Shown here in pieces: positions 17,593-24,732 of a DNA stretch of 40,946 nt. Numbering within the stretch: position 1 is the first letter of the stretch; each line of letters opens with the position of its first letter. Below the pieces are notes generated by a model. That model had not been told where the DNA came from, made no database searches, and saw only the letters and a program-made list of their open reading frames with translations. The stretch comes from Anabaena sp. 4-3 (GTDB lineage: Bacteria > Cyanobacteriota > Cyanobacteriia > Cyanobacteriales > Nostocaceae). Position numbers and translations under genes: made by a program. Where the stretch lies: NCBI RefSeq assembly GCF_001597745.1, contig NZ_LUHJ01000068.1, positions 14,882-55,827 of the forward strand. The letters run 5' to 3'.

Positions 17593-19055
17593 ATTAGTTC
17601 AAATTTCAACCCTATAATCTACAGGTTCACCATTGGAATCGCGTTTCAATCCCTAATAGGGATTAGTTGAAATTTCAACCGCTCAAGCGATCGCTATGAG
17701 CAAAAAAAGCAATGTTTCAATCCCTAATAGGGATTAGTTGAAATTTCAACTCGCCACTCCGATAGCCGTTGGGCTGGGGGCGAGAACCAAGTCGTTTCAA
17801 TCCCTAATAGGGATTAGTTGAAATTTCAACGACTCGGAAGAGGATGACTTTGCACCTGCTGATGTTTCAATCCCTAATAGGGATTAGTTGAAATTTCAAC
17901 CTGGTGGAATATTTCGGGATGAAATCAAGTGCGGGTTTCAATCCCTAATAGGGATTAGTTGAAATTTCAACACCCGATCACCAAATTTGAATCTTTAGGG
18001 AGATTCAGTTTCAATCCCTAATAGGGATTAGTTGAAATTTCAACTCACTTAAAATTCTGTATATCAGTTATGTAATTGTTTCAATCCCTAATAGGGATTA
18101 GTTGAAATTTCAACGGGTATATGAGCTTCTTCCTCATGTGTGGGTGAAGGTTTCAATCCCTAATAGGGATTAGTTGAAATTTCAACTTTGGTCTTTTAGC
18201 TAATAGAGTAATCAATCAGAGTTTCAATCCCTAATAGGGATTAGTTGAAATTTCAACCGCAGCCTTAAACACCAAATAGAAGCTTGCTTGAGTTTCAATC
18301 CCTAATAGGGATTAGTTGAAATTTCAACTGCATTAACTTCAGAATCGCCCTACCGTATGCCGTGTTTCAATCCCTAATAGGGATTAGTTGAAATTTCAAC
18401 ATTAGCTAAATCTAGCCCTATCATTGGTCTTTCAGCGTTTCAATCCCTAATAGGGATTAGTTGAAATTTCAACGATCCTTACGGTAGCTTTGGTGGAGGA
18501 TTCCCGGAAGGTTTCAATCCCTAATAGGGATTAGTTGAAATTTCAACAACTATCAAGTTGAACGTCCAACTGCTGCTAAAAAAGTTTCAATCCCTAATAG
18601 GGATTAGTTGAAATTTCAACTTTAAAGTCCAATTACACTGGATGTATTGAGTGTTTCGTTTCAATCCCTAATAGGGATTAGTTGAAATTTCAACCATGAA
18701 TTTCCCTGAAGTTAACCTTTTTGCTGGTGTTTCAATCCCTAATAGGGATTAGTTGAAATTTCAACTCAAAGCTTCCTTAGGTACGTTTCTGGATACATTT
18801 TTGTTTCAATCCCTAATAGGGATTAGTTGAAATTTCAACCTTTCTGGGGTAAATGGATACTCAGCCCATATACCCTGTTTCAATCCCTAATAGGGATTAG
18901 TTGAAATTTCAACGATAGAAATACGTCCGGGTAATACTGGTGCAAGTGGTTTCAATCCCTAATAGGGATTAGTTGAAATTTCAACGGGGTAGTTGGAATT
19001 GAGAATCATGATGATTCTGTTTCAATCCCTAATAGGGATTAGTTGAAATTTAAAC
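17592..19055 (-). CRISPR. Type I-D CRISPR array, 20 full repeats and 19 spacers plus one decayed unit
   Basis: The repeat is 37 bp. Read on the minus strand it begins with the palindrome GTTGAAATTTCAAC and ends CCCTATTAGGGATTGAAAC, which contains a Cas6-type stem (ATCCC/GGGAT) and the usual ATTGAAAC handle. Full repeats start at 17643, 17714, 17794, 17864, 17935, 18008, 18078, 18150, 18221, 18292, 18364, 18437, 18511, 18584, 18658, 18729, 18803, 18877, 18949 and 19019. Spacers are 33-37 bp except one of 43 bp (17751-17793). The rightmost repeat, next to the leader, has one base change. At the left a 19-bp repeat fragment (17592-17610) with one mismatch precedes a 32-bp spacer, the decayed trailer end. 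Transcription is therefore leftward from the cas2 side. Confidence 0.99.
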
Positions 19056-19281
19056 TGCGGAAGCCCGAAAGCTAAACTGTATAAGGTTTTCAAGGTTCAG
19101 ATTCGCGGATGGGTCAATTATAACACGAGAAAATGTCAGTTGATTTGAGTGAAATAGCTGAAACCATTACTGGGTAAGGTGCGCGGATGGTTTTAAATTA
19201 ATTTTTTCGCAAAAGCCTGTAGTGTAAGGGATACAGCCATTTTTCCTGAAAAGCGATTTTGTACACCTACCCATCCGCGCA
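19056..19281 (-). promoter_or_regulatory. CRISPR leader with extended -10 promoter and CGCGGATGG boxes
   Basis: The 226-bp leader lies between cas2 and the array. A minus-strand TGTTATAAT extended -10 (hexamer at 19117-19122) would start transcription about 50 bp before the first repeat. CGCGGATGGGT at 19104-19114 and its exact inverse at 19269-19279 bracket most of the leader; a third copy, CGCGGATGG, is at 19182-19190. These boxes may guide leader-proximal integration or bind a regulator. Confidence 0.8.
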
Positions 19282-19572
19282 TTAGGCGAAGAAAATGGTT
19301 TCGTCGCGGGGTTGTTCGCCACCTATGCGTTCAATCTTACCAAAGCAGCAAGCACAAAGAAAGTAAAAGCGGATGCTGTCGGTGTCTGGTTTAATCAATT
19401 TGTGGAGACGCGATCGCAATTTGGCGTATTCAGTATCAGTAAGCTGGCACTCAAACACACTATACTGTACCCACTGCCCATAGGATTTGAGGATTTTGTG
19501 AATTTTAGTGCGGCGGTTGTCCTCTGGGATGTCGTAGGATATAACCACATTAGTTCTTGATTTTTCTTTCAC
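19282..19572 (-). CDS. cas2: CRISPR-associated Cas2
   Basis: This 96-residue protein has the Cas2 ferredoxin-like fold pattern: the first strand VVISYDIPEDNRR with conserved Asp 14, then YGQWVQYSVFECQLTD and a final beta strand (IRFYFLCACC). Cas2 dimers bridge two Cas1 dimers to form the spacer integrase. It starts at a GTG at 19572, 10 bp after cas1, and is the last gene before the leader. Confidence 0.97.
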   Translation of the reverse strand: MKEKSRTNVVISYDIPEDNRRTKIHKILKSYGQWVQYSVFECQLTDTEYAKLRSRLHKLIKPDTDSIRFYFLCACCFGKIERIGGEQPRDETIFFA

Positions 19573-19582
19573 TTCCCTGTTC

Positions 19583-20587
19583 TTATTTCAAAACTAAAGG
19601 TGGATATTTTGCGGTTTCACCCATGAGATATTTCCCTAGTAACCGTGCTTGCATTTCAAACGCTTCTTGATAAGTACATTTGCGCCCCATCACCGGATGT
19701 TTAAATTCTGATTGTTTTTTCTGTTGGTATAAGCGTAAAAATGTTTTTCGCCCTTCAGGAGTCAGGTAAACCGCACCGCTTAAGGGTTCGGTGACAAAAT
19801 CTGAGGTTGACAAAAGTTGCTTATTTATGGTGGACAAAACTACTGCGTCTACAACTAAGGGGCGGAATTCTTCCATTAAGTCGAGTGCTAGAGAAGGTCT
19901 ACCATAGCGATCGCAATGCAGGTATCCTAAATATGGATCAAAACCGACAATATTAATTGCACCTTGCACATCATGGCGTAATAAAGAATAGCCAAAACTC
20001 AGTAAAGAATTCACCGGATCAGTTGGCGGACGGCGCAAGCGGTGCGAAAATTCAAAAGCTGGGTTACGAATCATTTGATTAAAACAGCCAAAATAAGCCG
20101 CACTACCAGCACCTTCTAAACCCCGCAGAGAGTTGATATTATCTGTACTATCAATCGGTGAAATGGCGTTTTCTAAGTGAGTGATTTTTTTAGATAAATC
20201 TATGTCTGGACATTCCCGTTGGCGACGGATGAGAATATTACGGTAATTTTTCAATTTACCACGTACAAAACCTTGCACAACATGAATAGCTTGGGCTGAG
20301 TCTCCAGCAGCTTGCCATTGGGCTTTTCGCATAAAAATATTTTTGTTGGCTTCTGGTTCTATGCGTCCTAAATAACGCCCATTTTCTGTGAGAAAAGTTA
20401 CAGGTATTTTGCGTTCTAGTAGTTCAGAAATTACAGCAGGTGAAACGGTGGCACGTCCTAAAACTACAACTCCATCTATTTTGATTAGTGGGACATCTAA
20501 GATGGTTTTTTTCTCATGTTTGACGCTGAGGCGTTCATCAATTTTACCAATGAAGGCATCTTCTTGGGTGATATAAACTGTACCCAT
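19583..20587 (-). CDS. cas1: CRISPR-associated Cas1 integrase
   Basis: The 334-residue protein is the catalytic subunit of spacer integration. The beta-rich N-terminal domain (1-80, with VVVLGRATVSPAVISELLER) leads to an alpha-helical C-terminal domain with metal ligands Glu 158 (LRGLEGAGSAAYF), His 224 (DPYLGYLHCDRYGRPS) and Glu 239 (LALDLMEEFRPLVVD). Start ATG 20587 has a GGAG ribosome-binding site. It is coupled closely to cas2 (10 bp) and follows cas4 after 89 bp of G-rich repeats. Confidence 0.98.
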   Translation of the reverse strand: MGTVYITQEDAFIGKIDERLSVKHEKKTILDVPLIKIDGVVVLGRATVSPAVISELLERKIPVTFLTENGRYLGRIEPEANKNIFMRKAQWQAAGDSAQAIHVVQGFVRGKLKNYRNILIRRQRECPDIDLSKKITHLENAISPIDSTDNINSLRGLEGAGSAAYFGCFNQMIRNPAFEFSHRLRRPPTDPVNSLLSFGYSLLRHDVQGAINIVGFDPYLGYLHCDRYGRPSLALDLMEEFRPLVVDAVVLSTINKQLLSTSDFVTEPLSGAVYLTPEGRKTFLRLYQQKKQSEFKHPVMGRKCTYQEAFEMQARLLGKYLMGETAKYPPLVLK

Positions 20588-20676
20588 GATTTTCTCCTAA
20601 TTTATTGGAGGGTGAAGAGAGAATTTTTTAAACGCAAAGGGGCGCGGAGGAAACGCGGAGGGGCGCGGAGGTTTTT
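20588..20676. repeat. GCGGAGG-type repeats between cas1 and cas4
   Basis: Repeated GGGGCGCGGAGG and AACGCGGAGG units lie in this 89-bp gap. They are likely neutral repeat expansion in the operon. Confidence 0.6.
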
Positions 20677-21270
20677 TTAGTTTGATTCTTGATATTTTTT
20701 TACTTTTTCTGTTGCTTGGGGTAGGCAATTAAGATATAAGCTACATCCTTGACAGCGTTCTGTTTTGATGGCTTTGGGCATTATGCCTGTATGTAACAAG
20801 TTCTGCACTGCTTCAATTGTATTGATGGTATTTTGTCTTAGTTTTTGGTTAATTTCTATTAATTGACGTTGGTGTGATTGGGCATAATAAATGTAGCCTG
20901 TGTTGATAGTTTTTCCGGTCATTTCTTCTAAGCACAAGGCTTGAGCGCAAACTTGCATTTCATCATTATCCCATTCTCCTTTACGCCCGCGTTTATATTC
21001 GACGGGATACCATTCACCATTTTCTAATTCAATTAAATCAGCTTTTCCGATAAGTTTGTAATTGTCTGATTTCAACCAAATTGCTCTAATTTGCCAAGTT
21101 TCTTCCCGTTGTCCTTCACCTACAGTATGGACTCTTTCATGTAAGCTTGTGCCTTCAATTGTGTATTGATTGTCAATAAATTCTCCTGTACAAAACATCC
21201 GCCAGCAGCGATGCGGACAATAGCTATATTGATTTAATGCTGCAATCGGAATGAAGTCATGTTCATTCAT
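20677..21270 (-). CDS. cas4: CRISPR-associated Cas4 exonuclease
   Basis: The 197-residue protein has the iron-sulfur cysteines of Cas4: YCPHRC near the N-terminus (Cys 18 and 22, with Cys 27 nearby) and CQGCSLYLNC near the C-terminus. Between them is a RecB-like PD-(D/E)XK core, GKADLIELENGEWYPVEYKR, with Asp, Glu and Lys in place. Cas4 trims prespacers and selects the PAM with Cas1-Cas2. The gene is in operon order before cas1. Confidence 0.96.
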   Translation of the reverse strand: MNEHDFIPIAALNQYSYCPHRCWRMFCTGEFIDNQYTIEGTSLHERVHTVGEGQREETWQIRAIWLKSDNYKLIGKADLIELENGEWYPVEYKRGRKGEWDNDEMQVCAQALCLEEMTGKTINTGYIYYAQSHQRQLIEINQKLRQNTINTIEAVQNLLHTGIMPKAIKTERCQGCSLYLNCLPQATEKVKKYQESN

Positions 21271-21338
21271 GGTTTTGTTATTTAGTAAGTGGTGGATATT
21301 TTTAATTCACGCAGAGGCAAGAGAGGCAAGGGGGAAAT

Positions 21339-21366
21339 GTAGAGACGTTGCATGCAACGTCTCTAC
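21339..21366. repeat. 28-bp perfect palindrome, copy 3
   Basis: Identical to the copy at 10523-10550; it lies in the 136-bp gap between cas6 and cas4, where it could form a hairpin in the operon mRNA. Confidence 0.9.
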
Positions 21367-21406
21367 ATTTGTAGTTTTTGGATAATTCCCCATTCTCTAT
21401 TCCCTC

Positions 21407-22225
21407 CTACAACCGCCGCACCATCCCCATACCCATTGTTGTTTTTCTCCCCACACCAGCATATAAAGCAAAGTCAGCTAAGGCGTTAATTTGCTTGATT
21501 TGCATTGGTTCAACTTCACCTAAAATGCGATAGTTGACTTCTCCCAGAATGCCAATAAATTTGCTCCGAGAATCGGCTAATATGTCTGTATGAATGTTGA
21601 CGAAAGAGGGAAAAATTGTCTCAATTGCAATTTGAGACAATTCTATGCCACTGTATTTATTCCACCTTGACAGCAAGGAATTAAAAACACATTCTCTGGT
21701 AGGGAGGGTTGTGTCATATTGTCCTTGACGGAAGGCGGTAGGTGTGGAGAAAGTTAAGTTAATGGTGCGATCGCTCTCACTGGCTTGCTCATATAATTCT
21801 GGATATGTGCATACATTCGCCCAAGGTTGGGTTGATTGGGCTGTGCCTTGAATGCTAGTAATATACAAGTTTGCTGAACCCAAATGCCAAGGGTGTTCCG
21901 GGTTGAGATTTAGCCACAGTGGAGTCAGTTTGCTAAATAAGCTGTCATCTAGTAGGGAAACACGCCACCAGCAGGGAGTACCAGCCGGGATGGGTTGTTG
22001 ATGACTAAATTGTAAGCTGTGCTGGTGTGGTTTTGGTCGTCGTTGGATTTGTAGGGGTGACAGGGTGAAGGCTTTATCCGCGCTAGAGTTATGCAGATAT
22101 TCCCCCAATGCGGGATCTACAGAACTGACTAATGTGAGGAATAAAGCATGGAAGTGTCTACCTGTGAGAAATTGCGGGTAGATGGGAGACTGGGGAAGTA
22201 GGTTGAGAACTAGGCTATGAGGCAT
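21407..22225 (-). CDS. cas6: CRISPR-associated endoribonuclease Cas6
   Basis: Cas6 cuts the repeat RNA at the base of its stem to release crRNAs ending with the ATTGAAAC handle at the 5' side. The product (272 residues from ATG 22225, MPHSLVLNLLP) has the tandem ferredoxin-like arrangement and the glycine-rich C-terminal loop GVGRKTTMGMGMVRRL that is diagnostic for the family. His residues near the N-terminus (TGRHFHALFL) are candidate catalytic residues. It follows the oxygenase gene after a short run of TTCAAAA heptamers. Confidence 0.94.
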   Translation of the reverse strand: MPHSLVLNLLPQSPIYPQFLTGRHFHALFLTLVSSVDPALGEYLHNSSADKAFTLSPLQIQRRPKPHQHSLQFSHQQPIPAGTPCWWRVSLLDDSLFSKLTPLWLNLNPEHPWHLGSANLYITSIQGTAQSTQPWANVCTYPELYEQASESDRTINLTFSTPTAFRQGQYDTTLPTRECVFNSLLSRWNKYSGIELSQIAIETIFPSFVNIHTDILADSRSKFIGILGEVNYRILGEVEPMQIKQINALADFALYAGVGRKTTMGMGMVRRL

Positions 22226-22228
22226 ACT

Positions 22229-22269
22229 ACAATTCAAAATTCAAAATTCAAAATTCAAAATTCAAAAAT
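22229..22269. repeat. TTCAAAA heptamer tandem repeat
   Basis: About five tandem copies of TTCAAAA separate the oxygenase gene from cas6; the same heptamer occurs near 9430 and, inverted, near 39380. Confidence 0.9.
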
Positions 22270-22881
22270 TTATTTGCGTTTTTTTGTTGTAGATTGAGCA
22301 ACTCGTGACTCTACCGTAAAAGCTGGGATTTCTTCGAGTTCCGTGTCGCTCAAATTATACTGTTCGCAAACGAGACTCAGACGATATCCGGGGGTTTTCA
22401 CAGGGTTGACTGCATGAGTTAAATCGCCTTGAAAGTGCAGTAAAGTATTCATTTGCGGCTTAATTTGCCCCAGTTGGCGTTTGTGAGATTTGAGGATGAG
22501 TTCTCCGCCTTCCATGTTCAGAGGTACGCGCACATAGAGAACACTGACAAGGTGAGGCGGTTCGATGGTTTTGCAGTAGGAACGCAGAGAACGATCTATA
22601 TGGGGATCAACGCGAGAGCCTTCTTTGAGTAGTAAGGGGTTGAGGTAAAAGGCGTTACAATTAGGCTGGAGGGCTAAGTCGAGATAGGGCTTGAAGTAGG
22701 GAAATTTTTGTTCTACTGTGGGGAGATGCGATCGCCTGAATACTACAGAAAATCCTTTAGTCCCCACAAAATCGCGGTTGAGGTTGTTGGTTGTAAAGTA
22801 AGGACAAGCATGAATTTCTCCCCACAAGTGGTTAAGGTAATCGCTGGGGAAGGCGTTGGGTTGTTGTTCGTAGTGTTTCAC
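22270..22881 (-). CDS. 2-oxoglutarate/Fe(II)-dependent oxygenase inside the cas operon
   Basis: The 203-residue protein has the double-stranded beta-helix motif of 2OG/Fe(II) oxygenases: H94-x-D96 (VDPHIDRSLRSYC), distal His 156 (GDLTHAV), and Arg 167 (PGYRLSLV) to bind 2-oxoglutarate. GGELILKSH in between fits the fold of prolyl-4-hydroxylase-like enzymes. All catalytic residues look intact. It is on the cas strand between csc1 (66 bp upstream) and cas6 (44 bp downstream), so it is very probably co-transcribed. It is not a known core part of type I-D. Its substrate may be protein, RNA or DNA; sequence does not tell. Confidence 0.88.
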   Translation of the reverse strand: MKHYEQQPNAFPSDYLNHLWGEIHACPYFTTNNLNRDFVGTKGFSVVFRRSHLPTVEQKFPYFKPYLDLALQPNCNAFYLNPLLLKEGSRVDPHIDRSLRSYCKTIEPPHLVSVLYVRVPLNMEGGELILKSHKRQLGQIKPQMNTLLHFQGDLTHAVNPVKTPGYRLSLVCEQYNLSDTELEEIPAFTVESRVAQSTTKKRK

Positions 22882-22947
22882 GGTGGGTGTGGGAGTATGG
22901 GAGAGGCGATGACCTACGGTTGCTCGCAGACCATCGCACAGTCATAA

Positions 22948-23655
22948 TTAACTACGAAAATGATAAGCTATATGCACCGGAATTTTGATGTCTTTCATCT
23001 CAGTGAAATGATAATATTGTCCTCGCATCTGCACATTCTGAATTAAACTAACTGGAGGCATATTCACCACATCGTAGCTAATCACTTGATTAGTGAACAT
23101 CACATCTAAAGGATTTAATGGATATTTACAAGTGAATATACCTTCAGCAGTTTGCGGTTTAGGTAATTCCTCAACCGTTACCTCAGCCTTACTCATCCAC
23201 TTACCCAAGCGTATCCACTTTGGTAATTTGAGTTGCTTTTGCGAGATGACAAAAAACTCAAATTCACTTTCTGGCGCAACTTCTTTGGCTCTACCAAAAC
23301 TGGGAATATTTTTCTGGGTTTTCTCCATCTCTACATGATAGTTATTGTTAGCATACTTCCAAGTGTTGAGAATTGTAGAATGTCCGATTGAATGTGCTGG
23401 AGTGACATAAATTCCCTGCTGATTCAGAGGTGTTAAATGCTCCTCATATTTCGGCACTTGTTCAGGACAAAAGTAGCGATATGAATATTCTTCAGCTACG
23501 TTAGTAGAGTAGACTTCGCTATCAACTAAACCCAGGGCGTAACATAGAGCATAATTGTGAATTATTGGCTCTGTTTCGTACAATCTTCCAATTTCTCGCG
23601 TGGCATAATACAGGCTGTCGTGTAATTCTAATTGACAACGGTAAATCAATACCAT
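22948..23655 (-). CDS. csc1: Type I-D Csc1 (Cas5d-like)
   Basis: The 235-residue protein follows csc2 with overlapping stop and start (TAATG). The N-terminus (IYRCQLELHDSLYYATREIGRLYETEPIIHN in pieces) is typical of Csc1, the Cas5 equivalent that binds the crRNA 5' handle in the I-D complex. Assignment rests on this N-terminal pattern, length and position after csc2 and before cas6. Confidence 0.94.
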   Translation of the reverse strand: MVLIYRCQLELHDSLYYATREIGRLYETEPIIHNYALCYALGLVDSEVYSTNVAEEYSYRYFCPEQVPKYEEHLTPLNQQGIYVTPAHSIGHSTILNTWKYANNNYHVEMEKTQKNIPSFGRAKEVAPESEFEFFVISQKQLKLPKWIRLGKWMSKAEVTVEELPKPQTAEGIFTCKYPLNPLDVMFTNQVISYDVVNMPPVSLIQNVQMRGQYYHFTEMKDIKIPVHIAYHFRS

Positions 23656-24689
23656 TATTCTTTCCCCGCTCTCGCAGCAGTTTTCTTTTTACTAATGTGC
23701 TTATTGGCATAAGCTTTAGCTTCTGCATCAGCTTTTTGCAAGATGCTGGTAATTCCTGTTTCACTCGCCGTGAGTTTTTTCACTTCATTCAGAAGAGGTT
23801 CAAAAGCATCACCAATAAAGTCAGTATGTACGATAAATTCTTCAGACATCAATGCTTCAATCGTATTTTTAGCAGCAGTAATTACTTCGTCTTCATCCAG
23901 AGGATCGGGAGAATTTAAAGCATTATTAGCTTTCATCTGGTCATATATTGCTTGAGTCCAGCGCAGATTACTGGTAATTTCTCCATCAGCAAATACAACC
24001 CCAATTAACTCATTTCTCACCCTACCTGTACGGGTTGTTTGCGCTCCATAATGGCGTGTTCGTAAAATGTTATTAAAAACGTAAAGGAAGCTAGCTTCTG
24101 TGGGGTCTTTCAGTGTGACAATGCTAGGGAAGAATACTTGTGGTCTGATGTGGTCTTGTTGATTAAGCCTAGCTGTAACTGTACCTATCTCACCATCTAA
24201 TTTACCATCTGATTTCTTCTCTCCTTTGGCTGCCATTGTGCCATTTTCATAAGGAGCATTCAGAGTAAACGTTTCATGGGATTCATCAAATGCTGTGATG
24301 GAAAATGCTGTATCTACAACAACTTTCGATTTTTCTGAGCCGGAATCACCAATAGCAAAACCATAAATAATACAATCAGGATTGTCCATTGCAAAAGCTA
24401 CGTTATATTCGCATTCTTCCGGTTTCATCAATTCATACTTGCGGAGTAATTCCCGTCCAACTAAACGTTCTGGGGTAGACTGCTTGCGTTTGAACATTGA
24501 CAAACGGCTAATTGTATTTTTGTCTTTAATTCCCGCCCTGACTCTGGCTTTATTTAATTCGCCATCTGTTTGAAATAAAGGGTAAGATTCGGTGATACGA
24601 ATTGTTAGGAAATGGGCATACTTACCCATTGGTTTGTAAGGAATTTCAGCTTGAAATAGTTGGGAATTTACAGTTTTTAGCAATGCCAT
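23655..24689 (-). CDS. csc2: Type I-D Csc2 (Cas7-like backbone)
   Basis: Csc2 forms the crRNA-binding filament of the I-D complex. The protein (344 residues from ATG 24689, MALLKTVNSQLFQ) contains the Cas7-type region around RTRHYGAQTTRTGRVRNELI, which is strongly conserved in Csc2, and FTLNAPYENGTMAAKG. An in-frame TTG at 24695 is a less likely start; GGAG lies just upstream. The gene overlaps csc1 by one base and follows cas10d after 43 bp. Confidence 0.96.
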   Translation of the reverse strand: MALLKTVNSQLFQAEIPYKPMGKYAHFLTIRITESYPLFQTDGELNKARVRAGIKDKNTISRLSMFKRKQSTPERLVGRELLRKYELMKPEECEYNVAFAMDNPDCIIYGFAIGDSGSEKSKVVVDTAFSITAFDESHETFTLNAPYENGTMAAKGEKKSDGKLDGEIGTVTARLNQQDHIRPQVFFPSIVTLKDPTEASFLYVFNNILRTRHYGAQTTRTGRVRNELIGVVFADGEITSNLRWTQAIYDQMKANNALNSPDPLDEDEVITAAKNTIEALMSEEFIVHTDFIGDAFEPLLNEVKKLTASETGITSILQKADAEAKAYANKHISKKKTAARAGKE

Positions 24690-24732
24690 AATCAATCTCC
24701 AAATAGTTTAGTAATGTTTGAGGTAAGATAAA

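Noticed and set aside
17592-17642. Leader at the left end of the array
   Set aside because: The left end has a truncated repeat and the repeat handle reads leftward; promoter and boxes lie on the cas2 side, so the left end is the trailer.
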